DNA of 64,000 nucleotides from Fratercula arctica (Eukaryota; Chordata; Aves; Charadriiformes; Alcidae), in assembly GCA_947846985.1 (NCBI GenBank), contig CANTUZ010000004.1, positions 2,284,927 to 2,348,926 of the forward strand, given 5' to 3'. Below, piece after piece: positions 25,153-38,190 of this stretch (position 1 is the stretch's first letter; every line of letters starts with the position of its first letter). The position numbers were made by a program, and so were the translations under genes. The notes beneath the pieces are model-generated. The model saw nothing but the letters and a program-made list of their open reading frames with translations. It ran no database searches and was not told where the DNA came from.

Positions 25153-27697
25153 GTTATCTACCTTTTTGTTGTATCTCGTATGAGCCCTGCTTGTGGATTA
25201 GGAACGGACCGTGCTTGCTGCCGTAAAAGCAGAGCAAAAGGCAGAGTCAGGCCCTCAGGCAGCAGGAATCTCCAAGTCTGCCCTGTGGTATCAGGTTGTC
25301 CTCATCAGCCCCAAGGGTGTTACGGCCCTCATTGCGGCACTGCAGCCTTCGGGCCTGATTCAGCAGGTTACGTTTATTTGTGACAGAAGTGTATTGCCTG
25401 CGAAGTTACAGCGTGGAGTTATTTGGCCCAAATACCTTTATTTTATTAGTGACATTTGATGTGAAGTTTTTATGTTTGGAAAGCCCTGAGTGACACAGCG
25501 GTGTGGCTGCTCCGAGAGCTGCTTCGAAAGAGGCCGTTGCAGTCTTGAGCTGTTCAAGAGATTTGCCTTGGGAAACCGATGAGCTTTACCAAATGCTTTC
25601 CATCCTCCCAAAGACTCTTCCTGTTTCTCTTTCATATAAAATGCAAATGTGATGTTTGAATGTTCCTGTGATGATTGCGCTTTTTGTGTCATTTCCAAAG
25701 AACAAATAAATGAAGAGATGCCATTTTAACAACTTCATTAAGTAGGAATGCAGCTCTTTTTGAACATATGGTATCACTTGTGCCTATTAGGTGTGTGAGG
25801 TTAGTTCTCAAAGCAATACTAAGTAGCAGAAAGTCATGTGGTTTCTTTCTTGTTCATTTATGCACTGAGCTGCGTTCTCTTAATCCCGTCTGCGTCAACA
25901 GGTTGGTGTTACGGAAAAGCAGTAATTTCTTTTGAGAAATCATTCCCAGCAGCAGGACATGGAGCAGCACTAACTGTTACTGAGAACACCTCTGAAAATG
26001 GAAATTTTGCGAAGTGTACCTACATCGGTAGGTACAGTTCTGCACTCGTCAGGAGAGGTGTGACTGATCCTTGCAGCCTTCCTCTGCTCTACAAGGGTTA
26101 CTCCTCTTTCCATTAGGTTCAGACATGTGAGACCCATTCTGCTGCCAGCTCTGCCACTCATCTCCAGGGTGGCGCTGGATTTGTGCTTTACCTTTTCCTA
26201 AAGAAAAGACCTAAAAGCTAAGCATTACTTTTTCATAGTTAAAGCGTATGTAAGAGGATCTCACTTTAATTTCAAAGTCCTTAAAATATTTTCTGTCGTG
26301 GAATTCAACGGGCAGATGTCTTTCATCTGACTTACCCCAGTGTGTGTGGGGGCTTATGAGAGTTTGTAACAAATGGCTTTTTTAAAGAATGAATAAGGGC
26401 TCGTAGTTACCATAAGCTGCCTAAGAATTTGGAAGGATCTTATCTTTTTAATGAAAATGACTCTAGCGTAAATCTTATGCCAGCTCTGAGTTCATGCTGT
26501 CACATTTCAGGTTCCTTACCCACGTTTGCTCTTAGGGGCTAGCATTCAAAGATGGATTCACCACGGATACAATTTGCTTGATGAGGAGATTTTTATTTTT
26601 CATTGTCGCTCCATTTCAGCTTCCTGCTGGGGAAATTGCTTGCTGGCTGAACAAAGCAGTCATAGTTGATGCTGGAGGGAGGTGGTACATCGCTATGTTT
26701 CTGTAAGGCAGGAATGAGTGCAGTTTATAAGAGTATTCCAGGAAAAGCATTAACTGATTACCTTTAGGAAGATTTCAGTCTGATGGTGCGCAGCCGTGGT
26801 GCCCTTCCCAGTCCCTGAGCTCTGCCGCTGGCTCTGCTGCCTCCTCCTTCTCCTTTAGGCAGATACCCAAGGTCTTGCTGGTTCCTTCTTCTGGAGAAAC
26901 AGAGAGGAATGGGGTAGAGTCTGGAAAGAGGATCCTTAGGAATTGTCCCCACATCTTACGCCCTTGCCTCAATGAGAAAAAAGCCATTACTTGACTGCTA
27001 GCCTGTGTGTTTTAAGGTTAAGCCAAGCAGGATTCCTGATGTCTCAGGGCCTAATCTCTCGGAGCCATACATATTGATCACCTGCCTTTATCACCTGGCA
27101 TGTTGGCAGGACCGGAGGGCGGTAGTGATGTCTGTTCCCTAAAATCAGGGGCAGGATTTGTTCCTGAGGTCAAGGGACCAGCTTGCCTCTTTGCCAGATT
27201 GGAAGCACAACCTTTCCAACCAGTTTGTCAGCTCAATTATTTAGCAACCTGCTTTGTTTATGCTATAAAACCTGGCTCCTCGTTGAATGTGGATTGCCAG
27301 AGGGCACAGGAACAACAGAGAGAGTTGCTTTAAATCCTGTGCATAAACTACATCAGGTCTTAGAGATGTAAAGAGGAGGTTTCTCTCTAGCTGATAGATT
27401 TATTCTCAGTCACATTCCTGTGACCCCGGTGGAGGAAAGAGACTGAGCAAATGGGGCAGAATAGAGCTCATGCAGTGTGGTTAGAATACCAAGAGCTCCA
27501 GAGCAAAGACCAAAACACGTTCTGCACCAGTGGGGGATTAAAGTCAGGCTGACAGACAATAGGGGCTTTAACTCCCTGCAGATCTTTCACCTGACATTGT
27601 CTTTTGGGCTCTAACAGAAACAAAGGTGAATTATTAGAGGGAGATTTTCCTTGAAACCTGAGTTAAAGAGTCTTGAAGATGTTAATACTCACCTTGG

Positions 27698-27768
27698 GCT
27701 CAGACCTGCAAAATGCCTTTCATGGTGAGTCCTCAAGAGTTCAATGAGCTGCTCCAGGCCTGGGGGTC
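27698..27768. repeat. possible relic of the ancient palindromic repeat group
   Basis: The string GCTCAGACCTGCAAAATGCCTTTC, then GGTGAGTCCTC and GTTCAATGAGCTGCTCC, resembles the remembered layout GATCCTGCAAA...CTTACTCATGTGAGTAGTCCCATTGAAGTCAATGGGACTACTC. The match is patchy, so this is weaker than the copies at 28126 and 57360. An AAG|GTGAGT donor on the opposite strand sits just beyond its left end. Confidence 0.35.
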
Positions 27769-28125
27769 ATGAAGTTTTCTTTACTCACTTTACTCACAAG
27801 TACTGACATAGCTAAAGACAAGCCAAAAATGTATGATTTACATTTCAGTCTGGCTCTGACCTGTCCCAGAGTTTGGAAATTGCTTCACTCATAATTTCAT
27901 TGCCTTTTTCACTTACTGGGGATATTTGTTGGGCTGCTCAAGCGAAAGGGCATGTTGCCTGCAATCAGGAGTTTATAGCGCAATGCAAAGTGCAGGCAAA
28001 TCTCTTCAGAAATGCCTTTTGCATGCGGTGCTGCCGTGAAGGTGAGCAGCAGGCCTGATAGGAGGGCTCACCAAAATAAGTGGTTCCCGAGTGACTCAGT
28101 CCCGTGCACTGCCAAATATTCTGGT

Positions 28126-28200
28126 TTGATCCAGCAAAGCTTTTAAGATCATGATCAGCTTTAAGAATGTGAGTCGTTCCACTGAAATGATCTGGATTAC
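28126..28200. repeat. ancient amniote palindromic repeat relic
   Basis: TTTGATCCAGCAAAGCTTTTAAG is followed by ATCATGATCAGCTTTAAGAATGTGAGTCGTTCCACTGAAATGATCTGG. It parallels the old amniote repeat GATCCAGCAAAGCACTTAAG, then GCATGCTTAACTTTAAG, then CATGTGAGTAGTCCCACTGAAGTCAATGGG. Successive blocks match in order with small changes, which is hard to explain by chance. The original element was a foldback; only its left half is preserved here. Confidence 0.68.
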
Positions 28201-29181
28201 CCCCGTGCTGGCGTGGGGGCAGCACGCACAGCCTTGCAGGATCAAGCCCTTGGAGAGAGAGGCCGTGTGCTGGAGGAAGGGAGAGGTGACAGCCGGCACT
28301 CCTGTCACAGAGCAGCACCCTGGAATTTAGGGCAAAAGCACACTGGACTTTTTTGTTTAATGCCAATCTGCCTGAAGTCGTCAAACTGCACCCGCCGAGA
28401 TCAACAAAGGAGGCTAAAACCTCTAACACCAGTTTCTCTTATTTGCTGACAGCAATGTCAGGCACAAAATCAAATTCTTTCTGGGTGTCAGGTAAGTCAA
28501 AGACTGCAGAGTGCCCCAGAAGGGGATTCTTGGGGATTTATGTTCCATCAACAAGATGAGTGATAATTAAAGCCTGAATATTTCAGCTAAGCTGGGAAGC
28601 AAAAAAGAACCGTCTTAATTCCTTAAATTCCTCATGCCAGGCAGTAAAATATATTCCATTCATGCCTGTGTCTTGCTGCTTGTTCTCTCTGTGGCTCTTT
28701 CTTTAGTATTCAGCCACCTGTTTGTAACCAGTGTCCTGCAGGTTCTCAGGGCGCTTTCTTCTCCGCTCTCTCTGCCCTTGGTCTTGTTGCTTTGACACTG
28801 AGGCCTTGTTGTCTGCGAGAGACAGTACATTAGGGCTCCCTGGCTTGCCCGGCTCCCATAACTTCATTCTTGGAAAGTTTCTGAGTTTCCCGGGTGATAA
28901 AACATGAGCAACGTTTGCTCTGACCTGAATCATTTCTGAAGGCATTCAGCCCTGTTTTGTTATGAAGGTTACTCAGGGTGGGTGGTGGGGCATGAGAATT
29001 CCCAGTGATGACAATTCCTGAAAAGTGTCGGAAAGTCGCTGCCTGCACCTTTTACGCTGTTTTCATTAATTTTTCAGTCCATGTTGAAAAATACATCTGA
29101 CACACTGGAGGGTGAGACACATCAGCAGAACAAATCAGCACATTATAAGATTGGCTGTCGCTGCCTTCCCCCGGCTCTCAC

Positions 29182-29222
29182 CAAAAGAAAAAAAGAAAAG
29201 AAAAAAGGAGGAAAGGAAAAAA
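29182..29222. repeat. A-rich/GA-rich simple tract
   Basis: A purine run of AAAAGAAAAAAAGAAAAGAAAAAAGGAGGAAAGGAAAAAAA type. It codes for a poly-Lys artefact in one frame, and no other function is visible. Confidence 0.85.
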
Positions 29223-31734
29223 ATCCGAGTCCCAGCTCTGTATATATAGCAGCTATCAAGTTGTCACAGATCACGACTATTATCTCTTGGGTTAGAATAA
29301 TATAATAGTGGAGTGTTTGCTAGACTTGTAAAAACCCCCAATTATTCACTGGAGACCAAACTGATGAATCAAGCAGGACAGTGTTTAAAACTGTTAAAAA
29401 CCCTATAAAATGACAAAAAAAAAACCCCTCCCAGTAAATAGCTCTGGAATGTTGAAGGTTGACTGCATGGTTGGTTTTTTTTTTTTCTTTGCTCTGCATT
29501 ATTTATCCCCTTAAAATTAAGACCGTATGCATGATGGGTGGCTCAGGGCTTTACAGAGACTTACAGAGAAAGCTCACGAACAGTTCTCAAGCAATTACTT
29601 TGGAGTCTGATTCTGTTCTCATTTATTTGGGAGTATATGGGAAATAATTGTGTGCACCGCATGTCTATTTCCCTTGATATAGCATATGGTAGGGAATAAT
29701 ACCTTGAATGTTTGGTCTTTGCAAAGAGAGATCCAGGCCACTCCAAATACTCTCCAGTCATTTTAGCTAGTTTTTACTACATTCCTTGTGCAGAAGGATC
29801 GTCTGCTGGCATCAGTGCTTTGGCTTCAGTGGTGACTTGCTGCGTTTCTGCTCCCAGCCCCAGCTCACAAGACCAGCAAACTTGTGTTTTCACACTTTTA
29901 TTCTTGTAAGCGTTATTTGTCTCTAACCAACAGTACATCAATGGTAACATTGGTGGGACTGGCAGTCCAGGACCCAGCCAGCAAAACAAGACACCACGTC
30001 TGGATCTCTGTGACAGACCTGGTGAAAACTGTCCCCTCAACCCTTTTGGAAGGAAAAGAAAAAAGGTGTGGAATTTTGAAGACTAAAACCCAAAATATTC
30101 CATTCTAGGTGTCTTGCTTTTCCACTCTCCTTAGAAGCCTGGGCTTTATGATGGGATGTTATGTCACGCGTTTCACCACAGTTTATCTGCCTGCAGAGGA
30201 GAGGTAGGCCATCAGAAGACGTTGCCTGACCAAGCCCAGTAACTGAACAGCAACCTTCACAGGACAGTGTGGTGTCATTTACAAGTCCCATGACAGTGGC
30301 TGGATGGCACTGTCTTTCTTCATGAAAATAATCATCATCATCTGCTCAAAACAAAGCCTGAAACTTCACTTCCTCTTAGAAGCACATGAAAACTTTGGAA
30401 CGGGATCATTTAGCAGCCAGGCCCCCATCATACACATTGACTTTGCCTTTTGTGACCCTTACCAGCACTTCGGCAGCTCCTGCCAGTGTGGCCGAAGGTC
30501 ATTCTGCAGCATCTGTGCAGCCACCAGGAAACAGGAAGGTTCATGGCTAATATTATGCCAAATTAACAGACGGGGTTTTAATGCAACATCAGTTATGTAT
30601 GAATACTTGCAGAAGGAATCATGGTCCTGCTTTAAGCAAAGCTCTTGGGCATGCACTTCAGATTAACATAAGTACAAGTGCTTTCTTATGTTGTGTCTTG
30701 GAAGTGATGAATGCCAAGTTGCCTGCATTTTTCCCTGAACTTGCTTTAAACATTAAAAAACTTGACTGTGACAGGTAACATGGAACCTTTTCCTGCATAC
30801 ATTTTGTCACAATGGCAGTAAGGCAGGCTGAAGAAAGCCACCAAAGAAATCTTAGCAGGAGTCTCACACTATGATATCCAATGAACTTGGGAAGAACTTA
30901 ACTTGATGTGACATTGTGAAACTTCATGTTTCATTATTAAACCTCCTAAGAGGTAAAGGAACTTGTGGAGATCTATTGGTATCACTGTTTTAAACAAAAT
31001 ACATCATCCAGGTAGACGGTTCTGCAGGTGAAGGATTTATGTGAGATCTAGTGACTAAAGAAAACTCTGGTGTTGATCTTCGGAAGTAACAAGTTGCTTG
31101 CCACTGAGATGCCCACCTTTCAGAAGTCATTTTGCCTCCAAAGAATGAGGATTTTACTGTGACACTGGTGGAAGGAGGTAGAATGTTAGATGGGAACCTT
31201 TGTGCCCTCTCGGCAAACATTTGATTTTCTTTTAGAAGGAAAAATATGATTTTTCCATCTGGTTATGATTCGTGAGGCTGCCAAACCCAGTTTGCTGAGG
31301 GGATTTCTGTAAAAAGTTGGATCATGGTCCTTTTCTGTCAAAGAGACACCTCAGCCACCTGCATTCAGGAAAGCACGCAAGCCTCTCCGTCACACCAAGC
31401 CTGGGTGTGAGTCGTCTTATAGTGGACTTCAGATCATGCTGCAAATTAAGGATGTGCACAGAATGTAGGGACGTGCTCACCAGCCAGTGCTGGCTTCAAG
31501 CACCCTCCCGAATTAGGGTTCAAAAGTAGAAGCTGATAGTTCTTTCCATGTTCAGGGTGACAGGGTGTCGGAGGAGGTTGATAAGAAAGATCATGCTCCT
31601 GTTCTGTGCTGCATCAAACTTAGAAATGGGACTTACCTGCACAAGGATCCTGCGTGCTGGGTGAGAGTAGACTACTTTGCATGTAGGATAACTGAGTGGA
31701 AAGTTGTGTTGTAAGTATGTCCTTTTTTCTTTAG

Positions 31735-31890
31735 AAATATGGAGGTTCTCAACTATCACAAATTGCAAAATTTGAGTTTCCCTTGAAGTTCTCTGTTTAT
31801 CAAGCCATTGAGTCAGTATCTTTGGTGAAATCCTCCAAGAAAAGCTCTTTCTGCAGTGAGCCCTGTGTACGCGAAAACCCAGTGACCAAG
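31735..31890 (+). other. exon-like open interval of 52 codons (candidate only)
   Basis: The interval begins after a strong acceptor (GTCCTTTTTTCTTTAG) and ends at ACCAAG|GTGAGAGG, a good donor. It is 156 bases, exactly 52 codons, and open in the frame starting at its first base, so a phase 0-0 exon could be included or skipped without a frameshift. The predicted peptide begins KYGGSQLSQIAKFEF and contains SLVKSSKKSSFCSEPCVREN. I do not recognise it and see no flanking exon. It is worth a homology check, but chance exon-like intervals are expected. Confidence 0.2.
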
Positions 31891-33807
31891 GTGAGAGGCC
31901 TTTTTGAGGGACTTATGCCCAGTTGGAAGAAGCGGGTCACCCAAGACCTGCTGGCTGTCGGTCTGCAAGCAGTCATCTGCCCTGTATTCAGGGTCCTCTT
32001 GCTTCAGGATTAAAATTAAGGGGGTGGCTGAAAGTTTTTTTAATTAACGCAGCTTTCTTTCATAGCCAGAGTTTCTGGACAATTTGCGTCTTCTGTTTGG
32101 TCAGGTAATTGGAATGCTATCAATACTTATAACAACCCATGCTTTTTCCATCAAGCAATAGAAAGGTTTCAGCTGGGTATAAGATACTGATAAAGGTGCT
32201 CACTGATATATTTGCCTAAGTAGGATATGCTTCTGAAAAAGAGGTGTCACAGCATTTATAAGAGATCATGGTCTCTTTTTTGTCACCAGAAGTATCTCAA
32301 TCAGAGCCTGACCATGTTTTCTGCAGGCAGAATAATTCAGATTAAGAAGCTAAATGCAGCTTTTATGTTGCAATAAAAGGAAGTTTACATTGCCTTAAAA
32401 TGTTCTGCCGCCTTCCCCGTGGTTGGTGTGTTTTTGTTTCAGTCACTGGTAGCTCGTTTTATTTAATTCCTTGGAGTCACACAATGCATTTCCTTGTCAT
32501 GTTGTGTGTATCAAGACTCACACTTTATTTTCAGCATCACAGTGACCTTTGCAACTGCTTCTTACTTGATGTCATGAGTGTTTCTGTACTATAATAGAAG
32601 TGAGGGCTTCATGAACTTTGAAGAATGTCAGTGTGCTCAGAAATGTCCAATATTGGCATCACGCTGCCCACTTACCTGTACTGAAGCCAGTGGCAGAGAC
32701 AAGTCCAGCTTTTCCTCCCACATTTTATGGGAGTTTGCAAATTCTGACCGTGGAGCAAGAATTAGAGGAGATTTCGTTTGCCTGTCGGGAGTACCATTGA
32801 CAAGGGTTTATATATGAGATATCAGATGGGAATGAATACCCAGCCATTGCTGCCCTGTCGTGTCTTATTGTTTAATTACAGCGTTACAGAGAGCCCCTGT
32901 GGGGTCTCACGAGTGCGTGGACGGATGACGTTAATCCAAGACAATCAAGACAAATTCTAAGGCAAAATCTTTTAATGCCTGCAGTGTTTGATGAGAGCCC
33001 ATCCAGCGAGCCATCTTGTTGTGAAGTATTAGCAAGACTGTGTTTGGCATCCACAATGATCTTTAATCCAGGGTGTAGCTGCTTTCAGCGTTAGCAGCTT
33101 CAGAGATGTATACGGTGAGGAGGGAGGAACCATACTTGGATAATTTGACAGAGCAATTGGGTCCCTGGCAGTCTAGTGACTGAATGTAATTAAAAACATT
33201 CCTGTCCCCAGCACAAAGCTCGTGAATCTGTCCTGGCTGGCTGTAATTAGAGATGTTGAGTAGATATATTGTTTTTGGAGTGAGATTACTGGTACTTTCC
33301 TTGCTTCTGGTCCTCCTGTTTTATGGTGGCATGTTCTTTGGGAGGTCCGGAGGAGTTCGGTATCAGAGCGGGAAGCGGTGTGAGCAGGTTGAAGATCAAA
33401 GGAGAGCGCTGCCCTGCTGCTTGTGTACCCTTTAAAGAAAACATGTTGAATTTCAGCACATCGTTAATGAAGCTCAAGGTAGACTGATCTTCTGTTACTG
33501 ATACAGTGAGAAGACATAGACCTCTTGCATTGGGAGAGGAAAATAACCATAAATTTAGCAAACAGATGCTATACCAGGGCAGCGAGAGGCAGGGCAGAGC
33601 TCAGTTGGGAAAATGAGCGTGTTTTCCCCAGAGCAAGCACAGAGGATTACAGCAAACCGATGGATTACAGCGAGCTCCCGCACCGAGCCTGTGATGTGCT
33701 CACACCTTCATTTTGCTCAGCCCTGTTTCCCATCCCAACCCATCCTAAGCTTTCAATCAAAAAGGATCCTTATCTTTTTCCTTCTTTTCCTAAACTGTGT
33801 GAATGGC

Positions 33808-33985
33808 TGAGCGGGACTGTCAAGTCAGTGGGGTCTGCAAACTACTTAGTGCTTTTGAAACCCAGCCATGAATTTAGGCACCTGCTTTTTAAACATGTTT
33901 ATCTGTGAATTTAGCAGTGCTTCAGCTTCCCTATCTATGTGACAGGTCAAATAATTCCTGCTGTCTCGAGGATCTGAAACAGGGA
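33808..33985 (+). repeat. degenerate MIR-type/amniote SINE
   Basis: GGACTGTCAAGTCAGTGGGG is followed by TACTTAGTGCTTTTGAAACCCAGCC, then ATTTAGGCACCTGCTTTTTAAACATGTTTATCTGTG. It then reads GCTTCAGCTTCCCTATCTATGTGACAGGTCAAATAATTCCTGCTGTCTCGAGG. These match in order the blocks of a known old amniote SINE-like sequence: GTGCTTTTGAAAATCCCAGCC, TTTAGGCACCTGCTTTTGAAAATGTT, then the MIR-like CTCAGTTTCCCCATCTGTAAAATGGGTATAATAATTCCTGCC. It is the longest ordered relic of its type in the window. Confidence 0.68.
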
Positions 33986-36900
33986 GAGTGGGGCAAAAAT
34001 GTCCTTATCTTACGTGAAAATCTTATTTAACTTTATGTGGATGGGTACATGATCAACCTAACTGAGCCACTATCTTTCAGAATATAATAAGGAACTAAAT
34101 CCCATTCATAAATGTTCTCTAGTACGATCTATGAGAAAATTAATGATTTAATTTGGTAGGATGGCACAAGATATGCACAGAAAGATTACCATGTGTGATT
34201 CATTAAGGCGACCTTTTCTCAGAAGGATTCCCTTTCCCTAGGTTTCTTTTTCTCTGGGGTTTCTCCGTCATTTCTTTTTCATTCTCTTATTAATTTCATC
34301 ATACCTCTCCCTGCCTTTTTCATCTCTTTCCCTTCCCCTGTGGGGCAGATGAGAAGCAGCAGCAGAGAAGGAGGAGAGGGACCTGTGTGACACCAGCTTT
34401 TCCACAGTTTTCAGCCCTGCAGTATCGCTCCATACAGGGAAGCAAAGGACTTTCCCAGGACTGGTTCTCATGGCTAGAGGAGAAAAGGCAGTATCTGAAG
34501 AGGTAGTATCTGAGCCAAGAAAGACCAGGCTATTACCCAACTGCGGCCTTTAGTTCCCAACATAAGGGCTGGGTTGAGAGCACCTGTAGGTGTGGTTGTG
34601 AAACTGGCAGTAAAATTTGTTTCCAATCTCTCTTAATGAGTATTAGAGATCACAGAGGGTAACTGATCAGAACCAGAGAAGATGTGAGAACTGCTGGTAT
34701 TGCTTCTCTTTCTTTTTATTACCATTTCCCAAGGAGCCGTGACTCTACTGTGAAACTGAAATATCGGAGCTTTCATAGTTATTTATAAGAACATCTCAGG
34801 CTCAGTGAGGGGCTGGGATAAATCATCACTCCCCTGTGCAAGTCTGTGAGGCAGCGCCAGCCTGTTCGAGCTATGGCAGCTCAGGATCACTAAAACACGG
34901 GGGCCTGGCATTAGCTTCATAGCAGATGGCAGTGCTTTTCTAAGGGGTAACAAACAAGTCAGCTTCTCCCTCTTGCATCCCTTCTGCTTTTCCTTCCCTG
35001 TTTTAGTCACCTTGCCCTCTTTTGCTCTTGTCTCATCAGCTCAGTGCCTGCAGCAATGGCAATTACTGCAATGTGAGAGTACCACAAGCTATGGCTGTCT
35101 GGCTGCTGGCGAGTGGAGCTCTGTCATTATTACTGCCTGCTTGTTAAAAGGGTGAGCAAGGCTTGCTCCTTCTCCCTTCCTGCCCCTGGCCTGCCTTCCC
35201 ATGCCCTGCCTCACCTTCCCCAGCACAACCCGCAGCGCTGATGGTGAAGGCACTTCACCCTCCTCGCTGAGAAGAGCCTCCTGGCAGAGCTCACGATGCA
35301 GTCAAATCTTCATGCATTTAAGAAGATCCTGGCCTTCTGGACCGCATCGCGACGGTGCGTACCCCAAAGCCCGCGGGTTTGATGAGCTTGTGCCATTTTT
35401 ACAGTCGATTTGACGTTTTACACTCCACGCTGGCACACCGGATCTTTTGCGAAGCGTTCCCTGGCAGGCCTTTTGCTGTGGCTTCCTCATCTATCATGAA
35501 AACTTGTTCCCTTTGGTGACAGTTGAGGGCAATTCACTGCCATTTGCTTCGTCTGTCATGTTTTGTGGGGAATTGGACATGCGGAGACATGGTGAGCTGG
35601 GATGCTCTCGTTCTGTTTTGTGTTGTTTTCTTCTTCTTTTGAGCATGAACTTGTATAGGTCAACGCAGTTGAATCTGTTACGCTGATACAACCAGCTGTG
35701 CATAGGAAATGGCATTTTCTGTGGCGATGTTCCAGCCTAGCCCAGGCCCAGCAGCAGCAGCCTGTGAATGGTGCTGCCAGTGGGCTGCTTTGCTTTTTTC
35801 ATTTCTCTCCTGCTCAGTCCCTGCAAAGACTCTGTATGCTCTCCGTATTGTGACAACGTATGGTTCTGTTGTTGAATGTATCGTTGTAGATGATGACGAG
35901 TTGATCAGAATGGCATCGTATCACACCGGGAGCTTGTTCACAGGTGGGCATTGTGTCGTTCAGACAAGCCCTGTGTTCACTTGGTTTGCATGTTACTCTG
36001 CGTGTGACTCATTACTCTGAGGTATTTTGCAGGGTGGACTCTCTCTTCTTGAGAGCAGATTGAAGGCACGGGCTCGTTTTCAGTGGCGGCTGATCACCTC
36101 TTAAGTGGGTCACTCTTTCAGAGCTCTGTTGTCACATAGTCGTGAATGACTATGTGATTCCTGAAGACATCACTGTTGCAATGATTACTTTTCTTGGGGT
36201 CCAAGTGTTTGGGAATTAAAATATAACTGGCTTAAATTTTCAGAAATACTTAATATCTATGACAATCCCAAGGAAATTAGCATGAGCTGCAGTTTAGACA
36301 TACTTAAATCTAGGCATTTCTTAGATGTGTAAGATTTTAAGTGTTTTACCTAACTCTAGATTATGTCATTCTCTACCACTTAGAGATTCAAGTGTTTCTT
36401 TTTTGTTATTTACTTTAAGCGTTAAGTGTGAATTCCTCTGCTTGGCCTCTTCCAATGTAAACAAGCCACAATTTCTTTTAGTGATGGAAAGGTAACAGGA
36501 GTTTAATTGTATGACAGCACAGGGCGACTGACATCACAGTATCACGGCATCAGTGCTGCGATGCTGAGTGGCCTGGGCGGCCACAGCACGGGGCTGTCCC
36601 CTCTGTCAAAGCTGTCAGACCAGGCTGAATAACAGAGATGAGAAATGGCAGGGCAGGTTCTGAAAATGCCATTGCAAAACATGAAAAAAATCTATCAGCA
36701 CAAAGTGGCAAGACCTGTAGCTGCTCCTTAGAGATTGATGCTAAAGGAAACAGTTTCCTTCCTCTGAACTGAGCCTTGGCCTTTTTTTTGCAGGGTGTTA
36801 GCCACATCCTTATTATTTTCCTTTGGCAGTTTTGAGTTCACGCCTCCCACCTGTAGATGAAACAGCCCGGGAAGGATAGCTGCTCCCTGGCAACCGTGCA

Positions 36901-38104
36901 ATGCAGAATACCTGCACGCTGCTCAGAGCACGGGGCCGGCTCTTCCACAGGATGCCTGGGAAGAACAGAAGGAAATTGTTTCCAGACATGCTTTGTTATA
37001 CCACCTGGGACAGCATTGGTGGGAAGAAAGCCTCCAAGCCAGGCTTCACTATGTTGATCTAATTAGGAGCACAAATAAACCTTTATATATACATGTTGCA
37101 AGTGACATTTGGCACTTGCCAAATTCTCCGTCCCTCAGTCTGGAGAAGGGACTGAACAAATTCTGTTCTCCGTAGTTTCAGCAATAATGTGGAACCACAC
37201 AATTTATACATGATATTGTATTTATAAGCACAGGGGAAAGTTTTTTAGACCTGTTGACTTGCAGATAGTGGCTTGATTCATACAGGGGAAGTAGAACTTT
37301 ATCCAACTGTCAAAGGGAATGTAGGTACTTAAAATTTTAGTCTGGAGGTTTTGAAAGTAAAAAAAATAAAAGTTAATTTAAGTGTGCCTTTATATATACA
37401 GTAAGTGTAGTTCTCATTTCAAGAAGTAATTGGTAAGATGTTTCACAGAGGACTAATGACAGGGCAGAGCAGAGTCATCGCTCTGTGAAATAGCTCCGTG
37501 TCCTCAGAGTGGGCATAAACAGTAACTACCGGCAGCGCACGACAGACTTTACCACAGGCTTGTTCCTGTTTATTACAAATAGGAAACCCACAGGATTCCT
37601 GCTCTTGGGAGAGACTTACATGAGCTCAGCCTGTTCTGAGCAAGAAGACTTTCCTAAGGGATGTCATAGGAGAGCAAATGAATTCATTTCATCAGCATCT
37701 TGAAAATGTCTCAGACCAAGTTCGTTGCCGGAGAGCAGACCAGAGTAAGGTGTTTCCTTGGTTCTGTGCAGTTGGCCAGTGACAACTGGCCTATCTATCT
37801 CTTTTGAGAACACACTTGGCCTACAGACCTGGTGATGATAATTTGCAGGTCTGGATCTGCCTTTGCTAGCTTAGAGGTTTTCACTTCCGTGGCTCCCATT
37901 GCTAAATTATTTGCAGTTGAGGTTCCCTTTTTGGTTTTACTGGCTTGCATCGTGGTTACTGGTGAAACAGCATGTGAAAGAAATTGAATTATTCTTCTTA
38001 CCAAGACTTTGAGGGATCCCAGGTGTATTTTGGCATCCAGAGCTATTAAACTCAGGCAAGCCGCAAGCACTTGTCTTTCCCAATTGATTAAATAATATTC
38101 TTCC

Positions 38105-38190
38105 TTTCAGGAAACAAATTCCAGTTGACTTGAGCCCTCGTCACAGAGGTAGGGTCCACGTATACATGGGGCAACTGAGATCCCAGCTCC
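38105..38190 (-). repeat. MIR-type SINE fragment, minus strand
   Basis: On the minus strand the segment reads GATCTCAGTTGCCCCATGTATACGTGG, then ACCCTACCTCTGTGACGAGGGCTCAAG. That parallels the MIR central/3' region CCTCAGTTTCCCCATCTGTAAAATGGGGATAATACCTACCTC, then AGGGTTGTTGTGAGG. Flanks are too decayed to align by eye, so the ends are approximate. Confidence 0.5.

Larger units (their letters stand above)
22864..33807. other. noncoding DNA with old repeats, no gene recognised
   Basis: No coding gene could be supported. Simple repeats occur at 23678-23697, 23752-23790, 29182-29222 and near 29469-29482. Old SINE-like relics are listed separately. One plus-strand exon-like interval at 31735-31890 is listed separately. 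Near-ideal minus-strand donors occur at 27689 (AAG|GTGAGTATT), 31638 (CAG|GTAAGTCCC) and 32675 (CAG|GTAAGTGGG), without convincing exons. The first lies at the edge of an old repeat relic. Confidence 0.5.

Noticed and set aside
34565..34585. GGCTGGGTTGAGAGCACC, resembling part of the mature miR-320 sequence
   Set aside because: Only a partial match, no hairpin arm is evident nearby, and to my knowledge miR-320 is not established in birds.
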